A stretch of 64,000 bases of DNA from Bacillus sp. FJAT-52991 (GCF_037201805.1 NZ_CP147404.1:2504001-2568000); one strand, 5' to 3'; positions 1 through 10,655 are shown, numbered from the stretch's first letter. Notes: generated from the letters alone by a model not told the origin. Translations and numbers: made by a program.

Positions 1-2028
1 GCGCGTAAATGTTTGACGCAAGCTCTTGTTAACAATGTCTTCAAGCTCTTGTTCTGTTTTGATTTTACGTTTTTTCGCTAAGTTCTCACGCATCCGGTCA
101 AACGTAACAATCGTATCGTTAATGGAGTAACCGATAATCGTTAAAACAGCCGCTATAAACGTAACGTCTACTTCTAAACGAGTTAAACTGAAGAAAGCGA
201 CAATGAAAAAGGCATCATGCAATAAGGCAATAATCGCCCCTAAAGCCATGTATATTTCAAAACGGAGAGTTACATATAACACAATTCCTAATGAAGCAAT
301 GACTAATGCAATGATCGCGTTTTTGGCCAATTCCTTCCCAACGACTGGTGATACAGTGCTGATGTTTGGCTCACTACCATACACTTTAGTAAAGTGATCC
401 TTCACTTGAGCAACTTCTTTTTGTGAAAGGGATTCTTTAAATCGAGCTACACCTATGTTTTTCTGATCCCCTGAGATCACAATATCATCGGTTGTTAAAT
501 TTACTTTTTCCAATTCCGCTTGAATGATCTCTTCAGTCAACGGTTTATTTGCCGTAATTTCCATACGCGTTCCGCTTGAGAAATCAATTCCAAGATTTAA
601 ACGGAATACACTCAGAACAATCATTCCAGCGATGATAGCTACAATAGAAGCAGTGAAAAACTTACGATGATGTTTCACGAAATCAAAACGGTCAAATTTC
701 GTTGGTAAATCAAGCGTGTCATAATTTTCACTAATATCTTTAATATCTTTTTTGTTCACACCAAACCAGCCTGGCTTATCTTTGAACAAGCCACTTTGAA
801 CGAACAAACTAAGAAGTAAACGAGAGCCCCAAATCGCTGTGATAAAGCTGACAAAGATACTGATGATGAGCATTGTCGCAAACCCTCTAACCGAGCTTGT
901 TCCAAAATAAAACAGCACTCCACCGGCTAAAAGGGTTGTGATATTCGCATCCAGAATCGTTAAGAAAGAGTTTTTATTCCCTTCTTTAAAAGCAGCTTTA
1001 ATCGAGCGCCCTACTTTTATTTCTTCTTTGATCCGCTCATACGTAATAATATTGGCATCGACAGCCATACCGACCCCGAGAATGAGGGCGGCTATACCAG
1101 GTAAGGTGAGCACTCCATTCATCCAGTCAAAAATCAACAAAATTAAGTAAATATAAACAGATAGTGTAATGGTTGCGACAAAGCCTGGTAAACGGTAATA
1201 GAAAAGCATAAATAGGAAAATAATCGCGATCCCTACAATTCCTGCAAGTACCGTCTGATCAAGGGCTTTTTCTCCAAATGAAGCCCCAACTGAAGTGGAA
1301 TAAATCTCATCTAGCTTAACAGGTAAAGCACCGGCCTTTAAGATCGAAGCAAGACTCTTCGCTTCTTCTAAAGTGAATGTCCCTGTAATCGCCACTTCAT
1401 TTGTATTAAATACTTCTCCCACAGTCGCTACAGAAATAAACTTGGGATTTTCCTTTTGAACTTCCTTCGCATAGGAATCTTTACCTTCTTCAAAATCCAA
1501 CCAAATGACCATCTGGTTCATTGGCGCTAAGCTTAAAACATGCTCAGTAACTTCTTTAAATTTCTTCTTATCCTTTAGTTGTACAGCTACACTTGGATTA
1601 CCCTTGTCATCAAAAGATTGCTTCGTTCCCTTTCGAACAATATCTTGTCCGTCCATCAGCAAGTTATCATTCACATCACGGAAACTAAGGTTCGCTTCTG
1701 TGGACAACAGCTCGCGCGCTTCATTTTGATCCTCTACACCTGCAAGCTGAACGCGAATGCGGTTTCCTTCTTCTACTTGAATATTTGGCTCACTGACCCC
1801 TAGTACGTTAATCCGCTTATCGAGCGCATCGACGGTATCAGTTACCACATCCTTCGTTATCTCTTGCCCTTCTTTCATCGGCTTCACTTCATAAAGAACT
1901 TCAAAGCCTCCTTGAAGGTCCAGCCCAAGCTTAATATCCTTCACAATGTCCTTCGCCGTAAGCCCAATAGTACTAGCGAGTAACAGCACGATGAGAAAAA
2001 AGGCTACGATCCGGCTGCGTTTTACCAT
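1..2028 (-). CDS. secDF: SecDF protein-export membrane protein (C-terminus cut by window edge)
   Basis: The frame is open from an ATG at 2028 to base 1 (676 codons), so the C-terminal end lies outside the window. It is a fused SecD-SecF protein of the RND-like superfamily that uses the proton-motive force to help preproteins through SecYEG. Visible marks are an N-terminal membrane anchor after MVKRSRIVAFF, the SecD motif DLQGGFE, the transmembrane motif GMAVDANIITYER, and the SecF motif GYSINDTIVTFDRMREN near the window edge. The family is usually about 740 residues, so roughly 60-70 residues are missing here. An AAGGAGG-type ribosome site precedes the ATG. Upstream comN has its own terminator, so secDF probably has a separate promoter. 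The identification is secure. Confidence 0.96.
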   Translation of the reverse strand, partial: MVKRSRIVAFFLIVLLLASTIGLTAKDIVKDIKLGLDLQGGFEVLYEVKPMKEGQEITKDVVTDTVDALDKRINVLGVSEPNIQVEEGNRIRVQLAGVEDQNEARELLSTEANLSFRDVNDNLLMDGQDIVRKGTKQSFDDKGNPSVAVQLKDKKKFKEVTEHVLSLAPMNQMVIWLDFEEGKDSYAKEVQKENPKFISVATVGEVFNTNEVAITGTFTLEEAKSLASILKAGALPVKLDEIYSTSVGASFGEKALDQTVLAGIVGIAIIFLFMLFYYRLPGFVATITLSVYIYLILLIFDWMNGVLTLPGIAALILGVGMAVDANIITYERIKEEIKVGRSIKAAFKEGNKNSFLTILDANITTLLAGGVLFYFGTSSVRGFATMLIISIFVSFITAIWGSRLLLSLFVQSGLFKDKPGWFGVNKKDIKDISENYDTLDLPTKFDRFDFVKHHRKFFTASIVAIIAGMIVLSVFRLNLGIDFSSGTRMEITANKPLTEEIIQAELEKVNLTTDDIVISGDQKNIGVARFKESLSQKEVAQVKDHFTKVYGSEPNISTVSPVVGKELAKNAIIALVIASLGIVLYVTLRFEIYMALGAIIALLHDAFFIVAFFSLTRLEVDVTFIAAVLTIIGYSINDTIVTFDRMRENLAKKRKIKTEQELEDIVNKSLRQTFTR

Positions 2029-2093
2029 TATGTAAATTCCTCCTTAACCATATAAAACTTAAAAGATATGGAATAGTCCTCACTCATTTAAAA

Positions 2094-2119
2094 AATTCTG
2101 GTAAAAGGATACCAGAATT
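2094..2119 (-). terminator. Intrinsic terminator after comN
   Basis: The arms AATTCTGGTA and TACCAGAATT pair perfectly over 10 bp around a 6-nt loop. On the minus strand a T-run follows directly. It lies between the comN stop and the secDF start and separates the two units. Confidence 0.8.
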
Positions 2120-2170
2120 CCTTAACAAAACTATTATGAAGCAGAAAATAACTCGTGTCAATTTATGGAC

Positions 2171-2521
2171 TCATGGCTTTTTCGGACGAAATAACTCCTG
2201 TAGCTCTTCATGGTTGACTTCCTCTAGCCAATTGGGGGAACGATAGGCTTCCACTGTAGCAAAATTCATATAATCAATGGCTTTCGTCGATACAATATCA
2301 GCTACGAGTTGATAAATATGAACGTCTTGCTCTGGTTTCTTCCACTTCTTCTTCGTTAAGTACTCCCATAATGATGGAATATCAATGGTTCCATAATTTA
2401 AAAGCCTGAACTCCTCTACCTTACTCCTTAACACTGGTAATAATTGCTGAAAATAAACTTCATAAGGGTGCTTATCTACCAAACTTCTCATCCCCTTTAG
2501 CTTAGAAGAACTGATGAACAT
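2171..2521 (-). CDS. comN: ComN-type post-transcriptional regulator
   Basis: This small soluble protein matches the post-transcriptional regulator family of B. subtilis ComN (YrzD), which sits beside secDF there and controls comE mRNA, with links to DivIVA. Visible are the family-like core EEFRLLNYGTIDIPSLWEYL and the KKKWKKPEQ segment. The frame also reads from a GTG at 2536. The GGTGG overlapping that GTG looks like the ribosome site for the in-frame ATG at 2521, giving about 116 residues, which I prefer. The B. subtilis protein is somewhat shorter (about 98). The gene is divergent from spoVB. Family assignment is good; function is carried over from B. subtilis. Confidence 0.8.
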   Translation of the reverse strand: MFISSSKLKGMRSLVDKHPYEVYFQQLLPVLRSKVEEFRLLNYGTIDIPSLWEYLTKKKWKKPEQDVHIYQLVADIVSTKAIDYMNFATVEAYRSPNWLEEVNHEELQELFRPKKP

Positions 2522-2598
2522 GTCATGCTTGCCCACCTTTTAGGCATATACATAATATTGTAAAGCAATTTATCCTTTTTGAGAAGGCAGGGAGAAAG

Positions 2599-4134
2599 AT
2601 GTCGAAGTTTTTAAAAGGCACCATGATTTTAATGGTATCTATTTTTATTACGAAAATTCTAGGGTTTATTAACCGAATTGTAGTCGCTAGACTGATCGGC
2701 GAAGAAGGTGTAGGACTTTATATGATCGTGTTCCCCACCTTTATCTTAGTGGTTACGATCACACAATTTGGTCTCCCTGTGGCCATTTCTAGAAGTGTAG
2801 CCACTGCTTTAGCTAAAGGAGACCATGCAAAAATCAAAAAAATTCTTGCTGTCTCGCTAGCGATCACACTCTCATTGTCTCTCATTTTCACACCACTTTT
2901 ATTATTTATGGCTCCTACTTTATCAAAAGTGTTATTTACTGACCCACGGACATATTATCCATTAGTAGCGATCACGCCGACTATTCCAATGATCGCCGTC
3001 TCCTCTGTTCTCAGAGGCTATTTCCAAGGCAAACAAAACATGAAACCCGCTGCTTATTCTCAAATCATTGAACAAATCACACGGATTTTATTAATTGTCG
3101 TCTTAACGAAGAAATTTCTACCGATGGGCATCGAATATGCAGCAGCAGGAGCCATGGCAGCGGCCGCTATTGGTGAATTAGCTTCCCTGGTTTACTTACT
3201 GACGATGTTTAAGATCAAAAAAAACTTTCGCTTAAGGAAGCGTTTTTTTACCGCTGTTCATTCTGGGAAGGAAACAGCAAAAGAGCTCTTAGACGTAGCT
3301 ATTCCCACAACAGGCGGTCGTATGATCGGTTCACTTTCCTGGTTTTTTGAACCGATCGTTGTGACTCAAAGTTTAGCAATCGCGGGAGTCGCTGCTATGA
3401 CCGCTACAAAAGAATATGGGGTGTTAACGGGGTACGCCTTGCCTGTCATGTTTTTGCCTTCATTTGTGACGCTAGCCTTGTCTACCTCTCTCGTTCCGGC
3501 GATTAGTGAGGCCTATGCGAAACAGCAACATCGCCTGCTCGAATATCGTATTCAAGAGGCTCTTAGGTTTTGCTTAATTTCCGGTGGACTCGCCGTTTTG
3601 CTGTTATATTTGTATGCTGAACCACTTATGCAATTTATGTATCATTCCACCAACGGCACTCGGTTTATTCAGCTATTAGCTCCCTTTTTCTTATTTTATT
3701 ATTATCAAGGTCCTCTTCAAGCGGTGTTACAAGCGTTAAATTTAGCGAATACAGCGATGATTAACAGCTTAATTGGAGCAGTCGTCAAGCTTGCTGTCAT
3801 TTATATCTTTGCTTCACAGCCGCAATTTGGCATATATGGAGCAGCACTTGGCATAGCAGTTGGCACTTTGCTGGTCACCCTTTTGCATTTGGCGAGTGTA
3901 TTCAAAAAAATATCGCTATCACTTGATTTACGACAATACGGCAAATTCCTATTGATCTTAACCGCTGTTCTCTTTTTAAGTGACTGGATGAATCATTTTC
4001 TAGCAGCAACAACGAATGGGCTTTCCTATCTGCTTGCAGGAGGAACGTTCACAGCGGTGATTTACGGACTGCTTGCGCTCATATTAGGACTCATCACAAA
4101 ACAAGATATGGCGAAATTACGGCTTAAAAAATAG
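2599..4134 (+). CDS. spoVB: Stage V sporulation protein B (MVF/MATE-type flippase)
   Basis: A 511-residue polytopic membrane protein of the polysaccharide transporter / MurJ-like superfamily. Members move lipid-linked sugars across membranes, and SpoVB is needed for spore cortex peptidoglycan synthesis. The N-terminus has the family-typical run MSKFLKGTMILMVSIFITK followed by GFINRIVVARLIGEEGVGLY, then about 14 hydrophobic segments to the C-terminus. A GGGAGAAAG site precedes the ATG. It is transcribed away from comN and ends 2 bp before the stop of the convergent DUF421 gene, so the two transcripts must overlap. Position between secDF/comN and tgt-yajC matches B. subtilis. Confidence 0.95.
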   Translation: MSKFLKGTMILMVSIFITKILGFINRIVVARLIGEEGVGLYMIVFPTFILVVTITQFGLPVAISRSVATALAKGDHAKIKKILAVSLAITLSLSLIFTPLLLFMAPTLSKVLFTDPRTYYPLVAITPTIPMIAVSSVLRGYFQGKQNMKPAAYSQIIEQITRILLIVVLTKKFLPMGIEYAAAGAMAAAAIGELASLVYLLTMFKIKKNFRLRKRFFTAVHSGKETAKELLDVAIPTTGGRMIGSLSWFFEPIVVTQSLAIAGVAAMTATKEYGVLTGYALPVMFLPSFVTLALSTSLVPAISEAYAKQQHRLLEYRIQEALRFCLISGGLAVLLLYLYAEPLMQFMYHSTNGTRFIQLLAPFFLFYYYQGPLQAVLQALNLANTAMINSLIGAVVKLAVIYIFASQPQFGIYGAALGIAVGTLLVTLLHLASVFKKISLSLDLRQYGKFLLILTAVLFLSDWMNHFLAATTNGLSYLLAGGTFTAVIYGLLALILGLITKQDMAKLRLKK

Positions 4135-4136
4135 AC

Positions 4137-4778
4137 TTAATCTTTTTCATCTATAAAAAATTGACCATCATGAAAGCTGCAAAAAGAGATGTTGGTTATT
4201 TCATAATACCCTCTCTTTTTTAAAGCTTTTAACAGCCAATCTTCTGTTTGTTCTATCATTTGTAAATGTTCATGCTGAATTTCACCATCTAGTATAAGTG
4301 GTAAAGTGAACGTCCCGCTCTTTTCTTTATTTTCTTTTTGTAAAATCGACAAGCTGCCCGATGGTTCTAAAATGGCATATTCCACTTGATCAATATGGCG
4401 AATATCTTTTTCTCTCATTTGCAGAAGAAGGTCATGAAAATTGTAGCGATGTCTCCTCATCGCTTGCTCATTGATTTTTCCTTTATTAATAATGATTTCT
4501 GGCTCACCATCGATCATCTCCCGAAACTTTTTACTTTTTAAAGAAGCATAAGCAAAGAAAATTTGCACCACGACTAAAATAAAAATAGGCAAAAGCGCAT
4601 ACATGAGTGGTTCCGTTGGTTCTGCAATCGCAATAACCGCCATTTCACCGATCATTAAAAACACGACCAAATCTAGTATACTAAGCTCCCCGATTTCTCT
4701 TCGGCCCATAAGCCGAAACACAAATAAAATGACGATATACAAAAATATCGTCCGAAAAGTAATTGTCAAGTAAACCAT
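4137..4778 (-). CDS. yrbG: DUF421 / YetF-family membrane protein (YrbG-like)
   Basis: This is a DUF421 (YetF) family protein of 213 residues: about three N-terminal membrane helices (TFRTIFLYIVILFVFRLMG, SILDLVVFLMIGEMAVIA, MYALLPIFILVVVQIFFAY) and then a cytosolic domain. The family motif FRLMGRREIGELSILDLV is clear. Function is unknown; relatives occur in the inner membrane of spore formers. The frame extends upstream to 4853, but AAGGAG sits 6 nt before the ATG at 4778, which also gives the usual family length. It converges on spoVB with almost no intergenic space. Confidence 0.85.
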   Translation of the reverse strand: MVYLTITFRTIFLYIVILFVFRLMGRREIGELSILDLVVFLMIGEMAVIAIAEPTEPLMYALLPIFILVVVQIFFAYASLKSKKFREMIDGEPEIIINKGKINEQAMRRHRYNFHDLLLQMREKDIRHIDQVEYAILEPSGSLSILQKENKEKSGTFTLPLILDGEIQHEHLQMIEQTEDWLLKALKKRGYYEITNISFCSFHDGQFFIDEKD

Positions 4779-4866
4779 ATGCATCTCCTTCATGTTCAAT
4801 CGTCTATACATACTAGTATGGTCACTAATTGAAAAAACATGAAGCAAAAACAAGGGAGGAATTTCA

Positions 4867-5244
4867 ATGAAGTCATTTAGTTACGGTGTGATGTATGGAA
4901 TGGTCGTCATTTTTATCATTGCCATCCTCTGCAGTTTCGTATTTTCTTCTATTTTGCGCTGGAGCTCTTTAACAGAATCTTCCGTACAGTTCTCCATTAC
5001 AGTCATTTCTTTTATCGCCTTGTTTACCGGAGGATTTGTATCAGGGAAACTTTCTCAAAGAAAAGGCTGGATGACCGGCGGGCTAACCGGCACCTTGTAT
5101 AGTCTAACTATGGTGTCCTATCAATATCTTGGCTACCAAGCTCCTTTCCACTGGGAACAACTCATCTACCACAGCTGCTTTATCGTAACAGCGATGATGG
5201 GCGGGATCCTTGGCGTCAATGTATCAGCCAAACATAGAGATTGA
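4867..5244 (+). CDS. Small four-helix membrane protein (TIGR04086-like, YrzE-like)
   Basis: A 125-residue protein with four predicted membrane segments (VMYGMVVIFIIAILCSFVF, FSITVISFIALFTGGFVSG, GGLTGTLYSLTMVSY, YHSCFIVTAMMGGILGVNVS) and short loops. The layout matches the TIGR04086 membrane family that lies here in Bacillus (B. subtilis yrzE). Function is unknown. AAGGGAGGAATTTC precedes the ATG. It is divergent from the DUF421 gene and ends at a bidirectional terminator shared with yajC. Confidence 0.7.
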   Translation: MKSFSYGVMYGMVVIFIIAILCSFVFSSILRWSSLTESSVQFSITVISFIALFTGGFVSGKLSQRKGWMTGGLTGTLYSLTMVSYQYLGYQAPFHWEQLIYHSCFIVTAMMGGILGVNVSAKHRD

Positions 5245-5245
5245 T

Positions 5246-5281
5246 AAAAAAAGCGCCCTTCCTAACGGAGGACGCTTTTTT
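5246..5281. terminator. Bidirectional terminator between the YrzE-like gene and yajC
   Basis: AAAAAAGCG and CGCTTTTTT form the outer stem and CCTTCC pairs with GGAGG inside, with one mismatch. A-runs and T-runs flank both sides, so it can stop transcripts from both directions. Confidence 0.85.
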
Positions 5282-5285
5282 CAAC

Positions 5286-5552
5286 TTATACAGTTGTCGA
5301 TTTTTCTGTTACTTCACGAATGGCATTACGGTCGTATGTAAGACGGCTACCATCGCCACATTTAATTACGATTGTTCCTTCATCAATGGCATCGATAAAG
5401 CCGTGAAGGCCTCCGATTGTAATGATCTTATCACCTTTTTGCAAACTATTTTGCATAGCCGCTATAGCTTTTTGACGCTTTTGCTGCGGACGAATAAGCA
5501 AAAAGTAGAACAAAACAAACATCAATAGAAGCATAATAATCTGTTGCATCAT
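5286..5552 (-). CDS. yajC: Preprotein translocase accessory subunit YajC
   Basis: An 88-residue protein with one N-terminal membrane helix (IIMLLLMFVLFYFLLIRPQ) and the YajC signature LIRPQQKRQKA followed by a small basic and beta-rich cytosolic domain (GDKIITIGGLHG). YajC associates with SecDF. It follows tgt by about 28 bp, in the queA-tgt-yajC order typical of bacteria, and is probably the last gene of that operon. The family is usually 85-110 residues, so it is complete. Confidence 0.93.
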   Translation of the reverse strand: MMQQIIMLLLMFVLFYFLLIRPQQKRQKAIAAMQNSLQKGDKIITIGGLHGFIDAIDEGTIVIKCGDGSRLTYDRNAIREVTEKSTTV

Positions 5553-5579
5553 ATCACCCCTTTCTGAGAACGATTGAAA

Positions 5580-6737
<1,158 letters not shown>

Positions 6738-6740
6738 TTA

Positions 6741-7778
6741 TTACTTAATTAGCATGGCATCGCCAAAACTGAAAAAGCGATATTCTTTTGCCACAGCTTC
6801 TTCATACGCATTCATCACATGCTCTTTGCCAGCAAGTGCACTAACAAGCATGATCAGCGTCGACATAGGCAAATGGAAATTCGTAATCATGCCGTCAATT
6901 GCTTGAAACGGAAAGCCTGGATAAATAAAAATATCCGTCCAGCCACTCGCTGCTTCAACCTTTCCACCATGATCACGAGCCACTGTTTCCAGTGTTCGAG
7001 TCGATGTCGTACCTACACTAATAATTCGGCCGCCTTGAGCCTTTACATCCTCAATCAAATGAGCCGTCTCCTCCGATACTTGATAAAACTCTGAATGCAT
7101 CTCATGATCCTCAATTGTATCGACGGAAACAGGACGAAATGTACCTAATCCAACATGAAGCGTAATAAACGCAATATGGACACCTTTTGCACGGATTTCA
7201 TCCAGTAACTCTTCAGTAAAATGAAGCCCTGCTGTTGGTGCCGCTGCTGAACCGCGTTCCTTTGCAAACACTGTTTGATAGCGTTCTTGTTCATCTAGCT
7301 GTTCTTTAATATAAGGCGGAAGCGGCATTTCACCAAGCTCCTCTAGCACTTCATAAAAAATACCATCATACGAAAACTCAAGGATTCGTCCGCCATGATC
7401 TTTTTCCGCTATACAAGTAGCTGTCAATCTACCATCACCAAAGGAAATCACGCTGCCTTCTTTAATTCGTTTCGCTGGCTTCACTAGCGTTTCCCAGCGA
7501 TCTCCCTCTTCTTGTTTCAACAGCAATACTTCAATTTTAGCACCTGTTTCTGCTTTAACGCCATACAAACGTGCAGGCAATACACGCGTATCATTGAGAA
7601 CAAGGCAGTCGCCCGGTTTCAGAAAATCAGTCATTTGCTTAAATACTTGATGCTGAATAACACCGGTTTCTTTATCCAGTACCATTAGACGACTCTCTGC
7701 CCGCTCTTTTAAAGGCGTTTGGGCAATCAACTCTTCAGGAAGGTAAAAATCAAAATCTTCTACTTTCACTTTCTTCAT
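6741..7778 (-). CDS. queA: tRNA preQ1(34) S-adenosylmethionine ribosyltransferase-isomerase
   Basis: QueA transfers and isomerises the ribosyl part of SAM onto preQ1 in tRNA, giving epoxyqueuosine. The 345-residue frame has the usual N-terminus [23 protein letters not shown] (shown shortened), the [13 protein letters not shown] motif, and the conserved [19 protein letters not shown] stretch. Length is normal. It follows the small DUF2905 gene by about 10 bp, within a ruvA-ruvB-DUF2905-queA-tgt-yajC run. No preQ1 riboswitch is visible upstream, so control probably comes from the operon promoter. Confidence 0.97.
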   Translation of the reverse strand: MKKVKVEDFDFYLPEELIAQTPLKERAESRLMVLDKETGVIQHQVFKQMTDFLKPGDCLVLNDTRVLPARLYGVKAETGAKIEVLLLKQEEGDRWETLVKPAKRIKEGSVISFGDGRLTATCIAEKDHGGRILEFSYDGIFYEVLEELGEMPLPPYIKEQLDEQERYQTVFAKERGSAAAPTAGLHFTEELLDEIRAKGVHIAFITLHVGLGTFRPVSVDTIEDHEMHSEFYQVSEETAHLIEDVKAQGGRIISVGTTSTRTLETVARDHGGKVEAASGWTDIFIYPGFPFQAIDGMITNFHLPMSTLIMLVSALAGKEHVMNAYEEAVAKEYRFFSFGDAMLIK

Positions 7779-7787
7779 CCCTATCTG

Positions 7788-7994
7788 TTATTTCCATTTT
7801 CCAATCACATAAAAGATTAATGATAATACCACACTAACGATGATCGACGTCATGATTGGAAAATAAAAAGTAGTATTTCCTTTTTTAATCAAAATATCAC
7901 CTGGTAAGCGACCGATTTTCACAAATTGCATCACTAATCCCATGGCGAAAATGGCTATACCAATCAGCATCAACGTTTTTCCAAGCCCGCTCAT
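7788..7994 (-). CDS. DUF2905 family small membrane protein
   Basis: A 68-residue protein with two membrane helices ([17 protein letters not shown] and [23 protein letters not shown]) separated by [17 protein letters not shown]. The phrase GRLPGDI is typical of DUF2905. Function is unknown. Its ATG overlaps the ruvB stop by 4 nt (ATGA), which implies translational coupling. The same gene sits between ruvB and queA in many Bacillaceae. Confidence 0.85.
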   Translation of the reverse strand: MSGLGKTLMLIGIAIFAMGLVMQFVKIGRLPGDILIKKGNTTFYFPIMTSIIVSVVLSLIFYVIGKWK

Positions 7995-8992
7995 TCTGTC
8001 GGTACCTCCATTTGGAAGTGATGATACACAAGCTCACTAACGATGCGACCTCTTGGCGTACGCTGCAAAAAGCCAATTTGCAACAAATACGGTTCATAGA
8101 CATCTTCAATCGTAACCGCTTCTTCTCCAATGCTTGCTGCAATCGTTTCAATCCCAACAGGACCACCACGAAAACGTTCAATAATGGCCTTTAATAATTT
8201 ATGATCAATATGGTCAAGTCCTCGACGATCGACTTGCAACAATTCTAATGCTTCTTGAGCAATCTCAAAAGTGATCGTTCCATTTCCGCGTACTTGAGCA
8301 TAATCACGTACTCGTTTCAGTAGACGATTAGCAATCCTTGGCGTGCCACGTGAACGGCGAGCGATTTCAGCCGCACCTTGTGCATCCATCTTTGTATCAA
8401 AAATATCTGCCGTTCGAAGCACCACTTCTTGAAGCTGCTGTTCATTATAATACTCCAGCCGACTTAATACACCAAATCGATCTCGTAATGGGGCAGACAA
8501 CGAACCTGCTCGTGTCGTGGCTCCAATTAACGTAAATGGTGGCAAATCTAAGCGAACGGAGCGAGCACTCGGACCTTTCCCAATGACAATATCCAAGCAG
8601 AAATCCTCCATTGCTGGGTAAAGCACTTCCTCAATGGAACGCGGCAAACGATGGATTTCATCGATAAACAAGACATCGCCTGGCTCAAGTGCTGTTAACA
8701 CAGCGGCTAAATCACCTGGTCGTTCAATTGCTGGACCTGCTGTCGTTCGCAATTGCACACCCATTTCATTGGCAATAACAGCTGCAAGTGTTGTTTTTCC
8801 AAGCCCGGGCGGTCCGTATAATAGCACATGATCTAATGTCTCTTCTCTCTGACGGGCGGCTTCAATGAAAATTTCCAGATTGTTCTTCACTTGATCTTGG
8901 CCGATGTATTGCTTTAATGTTTGAGGGCGTAATGACTGCTCTTCATACATTTCGGCCATTTCAGCCGTTCCAGAGACGATCCGGTCTTCCAT
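7991..8992 (-). CDS. ruvB: Holliday junction branch migration ATPase RuvB
   Basis: RuvB is the hexameric AAA+ motor that drives branch migration with RuvA. The 333-residue protein has Walker [10 protein letters not shown] at residues 60-68, Walker [10 protein letters not shown] near residue 110, the sensor I segment IGATTRAG, the arginine-finger region LRDRFG, and a C-terminal winged helix ending [17 protein letters not shown]-like site precedes the ATG. It follows ruvA by 28 bp and forms the usual ruvAB pair. Confidence 0.98.
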   Translation of the reverse strand: MEDRIVSGTAEMAEMYEEQSLRPQTLKQYIGQDQVKNNLEIFIEAARQREETLDHVLLYGPPGLGKTTLAAVIANEMGVQLRTTAGPAIERPGDLAAVLTALEPGDVLFIDEIHRLPRSIEEVLYPAMEDFCLDIVIGKGPSARSVRLDLPPFTLIGATTRAGSLSAPLRDRFGVLSRLEYYNEQQLQEVVLRTADIFDTKMDAQGAAEIARRSRGTPRIANRLLKRVRDYAQVRGNGTITFEIAQEALELLQVDRRGLDHIDHKLLKAIIERFRGGPVGIETIAASIGEEAVTIEDVYEPYLLQIGFLQRTPRGRIVSELVYHHFQMEVPTE

Positions 8993-9020
8993 TTTTTCAC
9001 CCCTCCCTCATTCATTCAGT

Positions 9021-9632
9021 TTAACCATTCAATAATAACTGCAATCCTTTGCGAATATATTGATCCGTCGTCATTTCTTCTGCTTTCAATTTGGTGCTGA
9101 TCTTTTTAATTTCTCGCTCTGAATAACCAAGTGCTTCAAGTGCTAACATCGCTTCATCAAGCTCAGCGGAAATGGAAGCTTTTCGTTCATCCTCTTCCAC
9201 TTGAAATAAATTAGGGAAGTACTCTGGTACCACATCCGCTAATTTTCCTTTTAGGTCAAGAATCATTTGCCGCGCCGTTTTCTTCCCTACACCAGGAAAC
9301 TTCACTAAAAATGATTCATCTTCTTGTTCGATTGCCTGAATCACTTGCTGCGGTTCCCCACTTGCTAATACAGCAAGCGCCCCCTTTGGTCCGATCCCTG
9401 ACACACAAATTAGCTTTTCAAACATTCTTTTCTCTTCTAGCGAGATAAATCCGTACAACGCTAGAGCATCTTCACGCACATGCTGATACACATATATCGT
9501 AATGGCTTGCTTTTCAAATTTCGAAAAAGCGAACGGGTTAGGTGTTAAGACTTTATAACCAATGCCACCATTTTCAACGACCACATACTCCGGTCCAATG
9601 AATTCCACGCTTCCTTTAATATACTCGTACAA
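9021..9632 (-). CDS. ruvA: Holliday junction DNA-binding protein RuvA
   Basis: RuvA binds four-way junctions and loads RuvB. The frame extends upstream to an ATG at 9722, but those 30 residues match nothing in the family. A TTG at 9632 is preceded by AAGGAGAG at good spacing and gives the standard N-terminus (M)[19 protein letters not shown] and 203 residues, as expected. Domain I (OB fold) is followed by the helix-hairpin-helix motifs [13 protein letters not shown] and [16 protein letters not shown], and then the C-terminal RuvB-binding domain ([17 protein letters not shown]). The TTG start may tune expression. Confidence 0.95.
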   Translation of the reverse strand: MYEYIKGSVEFIGPEYVVVENGGIGYKVLTPNPFAFSKFEKQAITIYVYQHVREDALALYGFISLEEKRMFEKLICVSGIGPKGALAVLASGEPQQVIQAIEQEDESFLVKFPGVGKKTARQMILDLKGKLADVVPEYFPNLFQVEEDERKASISAELDEAMLALEALGYSEREIKKISTKLKAEEMTTDQYIRKGLQLLLNG

Positions 9633-9784
9633 ATCTTTTCTCTCCTTCTGCACATTACACTTCATTGTATCATACCATGATTTATCTGTGGATAAAACCA
9701 AAAAGAAACATTTGTTCTTCATTTAAACACACATAATGATCCTTGGATAACATTGGAGTTGCATTTCTCTATGATTTTATGTAA

Positions 9785-10027
9785 TATAATCTCATCAGCT
9801 GCGTTGTGCGTAATCTTAATAAAGTTTTAACCTTTAAGCTGGAATAGGGAGTTTTATATTGAGACAGGAATATCATGCCTCATATTGAATGAGGACGATA
9901 GGAGTGTTTCTGCAAACACCCACTTTATGGAGTGGTGGTTTTAAAACTCTATTAATTGTACGGCAACCGCGGCCTTTCCATTACATACTAAGCCAGTTTC
10001 CTTTTCGGGAAGCTGGCTTTTCTATTT
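9785..10027 (+). ncRNA. Predicted structured small RNA of unknown family
   Basis: A stretch of about 230 nt on the plus strand looks like an independent RNA gene with no reading frame of its own. A TATAAT lies at 9785-9790, giving a start near 9797. I see no good -35 at normal spacing (TTGCAT is 20 bp away). AATAGGGAGTTTTA (9843-9856) can pair with TAAAACTCTATT (9942-9953). Between them are two perfect hairpins, GTGTTT-ctgc-AAACAC (9904-9919) and CCACT-ttatgg-AGTGG (9920-9935). A strong terminator with a T-run ends it at 9990-10021. It lies between minus-strand ruvA and coxA. It does not match the riboswitches, 6S, SRP, tmRNA or RNase P cores as I know them. Confidence 0.6.
9990..10021 (+). 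terminator. Intrinsic terminator of the predicted small RNA
   Basis: AAGCCAGTTTCC pairs with GGGAAGCTGGCTT (one G-T pair) and is followed by TTTT only on the plus strand. This sets the transcript direction opposite to the flanking genes. Confidence 0.8.
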
Positions 10028-10073
10028 CAGATGAATCAAACAAGCAGGAGCAAAAGAAACTCTCGCTTGTTCA

Positions 10074-10589
10074 TTATCGACTAAACCTTTCATTTGGCAA
10101 ATCAATCGGTCCGCCATCACGCAAATCATTATCTAAACTCCGTAAATGGCTATAGGATGCATAATCCGTGGAGACGTGTACGTTATATCCATCTGTATAA
10201 GGGGCGACTGCTTGTTTCACGTCTTTTTGAATTCTTGCTTCCTCTTTTCCTTCCTCCTTTACATGAACAGCCACTTTAATCTTCTTCCCATCAATCAACG
10301 CTCGAGCATCTGTCACACCGCGAACCGTCATCGCCTCTCTTGACAATTTCTCTGCTAACTGACCAGGGTAATTTTCGTAGTAAGAGCTTTTCACTTTATA
10401 TGGTTTTAACCCTCTATTTCCATGATAATTAATATCTGTACTCCGCTGATGCTCTTCTCCATAGCTTTCATTGGAATAAAAGCCATGTTCTTTATTAGGA
10501 TCTCCGTAGCCTTCCTCCTGATCATAATTACAAGCAGCTAGACCTACAATAAAAAACGGGAGCACGATAACTGTTACGATTTTTTTCAT
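10074..10589 (-). CDS. coxA: CoxA-like spore cortex lipoprotein (YhcN/YlaJ family)
   Basis: A 171-residue lipoprotein of the YhcN/YlaJ sporulation family. The signal peptide MKKIVTVIVLPFFIVGLAAC ends in a lipobox with the modified Cys at residue 20, and the body has the alternating segments VRGVTDARALIDGKKIKVAV and DYASYSHLRSLDNDL. In B. subtilis CoxA (YrbB) is the gene next to safA and localises to the cortex; here one extra gene separates the two. The frame reads from 10619, but AGGGGTGG is placed for the ATG at 10589, which starts the signal peptide. CoxA identity rests on position plus family. Confidence 0.8.
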   Translation of the reverse strand: MKKIVTVIVLPFFIVGLAACNYDQEEGYGDPNKEHGFYSNESYGEEHQRSTDINYHGNRGLKPYKVKSSYYENYPGQLAEKLSREAMTVRGVTDARALIDGKKIKVAVHVKEEGKEEARIQKDVKQAVAPYTDGYNVHVSTDYASYSHLRSLDNDLRDGGPIDLPNERFSR

Positions 10590-10655
10590 ACTTCCACCCC
10601 TGAAACTGTATTCGGGCATAGATCACCCTTCTTAGTTTGAGGTGTTTATCACGAG

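Noticed and set aside
7779..7800. PreQ1 riboswitch before queA
   Set aside because: The gap to the previous gene is about 10 bp, too small for an aptamer.
9955..9980. T-box-like ACCGCGG string in the small RNA
   Set aside because: The GGTGG and CCGCG parts are not arranged as a T-box and no synthetase or amino acid gene follows on that strand.
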